Below, piece by piece: positions 61,235 to 64,000 of a stretch of 64,000 bases of DNA. Numbering within the stretch: position 1 is the first letter of the stretch; the number at the start of each line of letters is the position of its first letter. Below the pieces are notes generated by a model. It did no database searches and had not been told where the DNA came from. It worked only from the letters and a program-made list of their open reading frames with translations. The stretch is taken from the NCBI GenBank assembly GCA_954871525.1, contig OX940868.1, positions 12,018,056 through 12,082,055 on the forward strand. The letters are read 5' to 3'. The stretch is from Parietaria judaica. Its lineage: Eukaryota > Streptophyta > Magnoliopsida > Rosales > Urticaceae. The position numbers and the translations under genes are program-made.

Positions 61235-62040
61235 TTTTGGAATTTATTGATAATAAATGACCAATAAATGTTCTAATAAGTGAGCAAGTGTAATGTGTTG
61301 AGTGGGTAATAAATGTGGGAATGTCAAAAGTCTCACGTGGATTAAATACAAAGGCTTTGTGCAATATATAAGGAAACCAATGGTGATGTGAGCTCAACAT
61401 GTGGCATAGTGATAAGTATGCCACATGAGTGCCGTGTGGAGGCGAGGTGGCGAGACCATGCCACCTCACGCTTTCGCACCGCCGCCCTCGCCGGTGTCGC
61501 CGCCGGCGACACCGGCTCGGGCTCAGGTGCGTGGGCGTGGGCGTAGAGGCGCTAGTGGCGTCTTGTAGGCGCACTTGAGGCACTTAAGCACGTGGCATCG
61601 GGCGTAGGCTCGGGTCTCGGGCTTTCTCGCGGCGATTCTCGCCTCGCCACGTGTCGGCGGCAGTTACTAGCCGTTGGGGAGCGGTTACTGACCGTTTTTT
61701 GGTTTTCCGTTTCAGACCAATAACTGCTACTTGTGAAGGGTCGCTACCTTCACAAAGTAACTGTTTTTGGGCCTTTAAAATTTCGTTTTGCATGCAGAAA
61801 CGAATAACTGCTCTGAATCATTTTCTCATACATACAGAAACACTCTCCAGAAACGTGTTCTTGCTTACTGTTCGAAGATCACTTCGTCTTGTGATTTTCG
61901 ATCATTAAGGCTTGTCTTATCCTGGGTATTCTTGCAAGCAGACTCGAAGACAATTCCGAGTGCTCGAAATACTATTAGGAAAGCGCATCACATGCGTGAT
62001 TCAAGTTCCGATATATTCAACTTCGACGAGGTTTCCAACA
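61235..62040 (+). repeat. 3' LTR of the younger copia element
   Basis: 806 bp. The second base is T instead of G in the starting TGTTGG; it ends CCAACA. GC-rich between about 61440 and 61680, AT-richer elsewhere. Confidence 0.87.
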
Positions 62041-62045
62041 ATAAT

Positions 62046-62960
62046 AGCGTAAAAGTAACTAAATAATAGACAAATTAACTCCGTAACATGTAAACAGACC
62101 GATTTTTTTCAAAACACTCTTACGTAACATTTTTTCATCTGATCTGATGCACGTTAGTACCGTTGGACATGTTCATTGCCTCGTCTTGAACCACCTAACG
62201 TCGTAGTAAGGGATCTTCCTGAGTTAATCAACGAATTCTTAGTGTTTTAAAGCGGAGAAGCATCTTCTAAACTGACAAAAAAAAAAAAAAAGCCTTGCAC
62301 GAAGTCTGTTTACTCGTAGCATGGATATGTGCCACGTGTGCAAGGATGGTGGTTGAAAATCCAACCAACAATATGAACAATATATGAACAATATAAATCT
62401 GAATTACATGCTAAACTTGAGCAATCTTGTAGATAAACTATTTATTTGAGGTGGAATAATTCAGCAAGGTTTGTTATTGTCAAATACGTATGCACACTTC
62501 ATAAACTATGTAATAATTCATATATACACTACTAAACATTCTTAGTTTTGCTTGGCTGGTAGTATAGTTGGTCAATCTATAAATTTTTACTAATCTAGTC
62601 TTTGAAAATCTAATTTATTGTGAGAATGACCAATCAATTAGTATATATTATAGTTCAACTTGTTAAACTCTTCGAGTGTTGAATGGTCTTAACGGTTTTA
62701 TTCCTTTAACTATTGAACAAGGAGGAGATGGTTGTTATTAGTGTCATTTGCACGTCGACGGTGGTCCAATTGGAGTATAGAGTTTGTTAGGTAGTTAATG
62801 GCATTATTGTAAACTTCTATATGTTTGAGAATCAGTTTTTTTTTTCTTAGGGAAAAATAAAATAAAAAAAGTTGTTTTATCATACATGTTTGCTTTTAAA
62901 ATATATTGTTGAAACAGCTCTGGATTGATATAGTGAGAGAAAAAGATCAAGAGAGATTGT
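62046..62960. other. Gene-free AT-rich stretch
   Basis: Nothing recognisable apart from a poly-A run at about 62277-62291. Confidence 0.6.
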
Positions 62961-63696
62961 TCAGGTTAGACTTGTGTCTTTGAACAAGTTGTTTTTAGTT
63001 TACATGTAAAAGATTCGACTAGTCGTTGAATAAAAGATGATACTTATTATTATGTTAATCTTATTATAGTTTTTGGTAGATTAAAATAGATTGTTTGTTC
63101 TTTAGTTTATGAAGTATGTAATTATGTTATTATTATCACAAACGAGTCAATGTGAGGAAGATATAATAATCATAACATATGAACTGAAAAATGTCCGTAA
63201 CTTGATTAACTGGGTGGGAGCCCATTAATTGGTTAAAGTCATTGACGTGACTAAGTGTTAGAATCCTATTCTGGATTAAGTGTGCGTGCAACACTCACTA
63301 GAAGTACATTAAGTGTGAAGTGGCTTCATACTGGACTGGACCAGACTTAAACTCTGGAAGTTATCACATAAGACCATCACTGATAACTTAGAGTTGAGTC
63401 ACTAGTAGATGATCAAATTGATATTCAATATAAGTCCTGAATGATCTTCAGCCTGGATTGTTAACTTGATTGTTCTTTTATTTAACTGTTAAAGAACACA
63501 TTTAGTGTCGTTCTCAATGCTGCTATTTTAGGAACATGATAGTCAACAAGTAAGGGTGGCCTGGTCATAGACATGAACATCACATAGCTCTCTTCAGAGT
63601 CAAGATTTTTCCCTTGATTATCAGTGGTGAGAAGTGAGAGGTACTCGTGTGCAAATTATGAATCAAAACCATAAGTGGGTTACTCATAATAGTACA
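62960..63696 (+). mobile_element. Second copy of the long LTR family, plus orientation
   Basis: It is colinear with the reverse complement of about 1690-2393: TTGAATAAAAGATGATACTTATTATTATG, CTGGGTGGGAGCCCATTAAT, ATCCTATTCTGGATTAAG and AACCATAAGTG follow in the same order. Its start is more diverged than the left copy, so the left boundary is approximate. Similarity stops at 63696. Confidence 0.6.
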
Positions 63697-64000
63697 TGTT
63701 TTTGCGTAAAATTGGTACAATATTAAAGCGGCCCAACAACGGGGTTTTGGGCCGGGCCCAACATCGTCTGTCGACTCTCCTTAGGCTAAAAACTCGTGCT
63801 TCTGGGTACAGACAAACTGGGCCTATCACTAACGTAAGTTCGAAACCTAATTTTGTGATTCGTTATCGCGAGATCACGGGGTCCTACACCAGAACGTATA
63901 CCTAATTTTGTGACAGCTGGGAGTTATCTTCTCAAAGAAAATAGCAAGAAGCAGCGTGGATCAGAAGGCATGGAGTTCTTGAAGATCAAAGAACGCAGAC
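63697..64000 (+). mobile_element. Possible start of another LTR nested in the previous one
   Basis: From TGTTTTTGCG (63697) onward the text leaves the long-LTR family. GGTTTTGGGCCGGGCCCAAC and the following ATCGTCTGTCGAC resemble GATTTTGGGCCTGGCCCAAT and GTCGTTCGTTGAC of the solo LTR (about 4318-4351). Similarity is limited to the first hundred bases or so, and the window ends before the far side. Confidence 0.35.

Larger units (their letters stand above)
57313..62040 (+). mobile_element. Ty1-copia retrotransposon with target duplication, truncated 5' LTR, few lesions
   Basis: The element begins TGTTGG (57313) and ends CCAACA (62040), and ATAAT flanks both ends (57308-57312 and 62041-62045). 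The 3' LTR is 806 bp (61235-62040), preceded by CAGTGGGGGATT. Only the first 250 bp or so of the 5' LTR remain: after CACCTCACGCT-like text the sequence jumps to late gag, so the rest of the LTR, the primer-binding site and most of gag are missing. Pol is nearly complete, with few stops, so it is younger than the other elements here. The copia lineage was not resolved. Confidence 0.88.

Overview
This is nuclear DNA of a flowering plant. The evidence is spliced genes with canonical GT/AG introns, plant-type proteins (AMT2/AMT3 ammonium transporter, NUDT15/22-type Nudix hydrolase, GARP/MYB-like repressor), very AT-rich intergenic DNA, and many plant transposons (Ty1-copia, Ty3-gypsy chromovirus, MULE, hAT and Helitron-like). 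Species cannot be named from this window. The strongly G/C-ending codons of the AMT gene inside AT-rich DNA are often seen in monocots but do not prove one.

Three host genes lie on the minus strand. (1) 6335-11589: four-exon AMT3-like ammonium transporter (485 aa), with a 347-bp tandem array and a MITE in intron 2. (2) 21419-34987: four-exon Nudix (CoA-diphosphatase-type) gene whose first intron is 10.8 kb because a degraded Tekay-like gypsy element sits in it; its last exon carries a one-base frame break. (3) 43876-45682: five-exon GARP/MYB-like transcription factor (348 aa) with EAR-type LxLxL motifs. The AMT and GARP genes recall the Arabidopsis neighbours AMT2 and a GARP gene, so the window may be an ancestral gene block expanded by transposons.

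Layout: 1-2393 long LTR, minus orientation, cut by the window edge; 2394-4265 gene-free, with a cluster of TCGCGA palindromes; 4271-5831 solo LTR with matching ATATA flanks; 6335-11589 AMT; 11945-12748 Mutator-like MITE with a 9-bp target duplication; 13816-18718 Tnt1/Tork-like copia element with many stops; 18719-21418 LTR-like remnant and AT repeats; 21419-34987 Nudix gene enclosing the gypsy element 24414-33392; 37956-40140 internally deleted CRM-like gypsy element with a 508-codon integrase frame; about 40345-41885 long-TIR element with a GC-rich core (Pack-MULE-like); 43876-45682 GARP gene; 45683-51475 gene-free AT-rich DNA; 51476-52520 hAT-like element with GC-rich ends; 52521-57307 gene-free, with small repeats; 57313-62040 younger copia element with ATAAT target duplication; about 62960-64000 a second copy of the LTR family seen at 1-2393, in the opposite orientation and apparently interrupted at 63697 by another LTR.

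The three host genes share no pathway that the sequence shows. AMT would import ammonium at a membrane, the Nudix enzyme would hydrolyse CoA-type or other nucleoside diphosphates, and the GARP protein would repress transcription in the nucleus. All exon joins were worked out by hand from splice signals and family knowledge, without alignment or transcript data.
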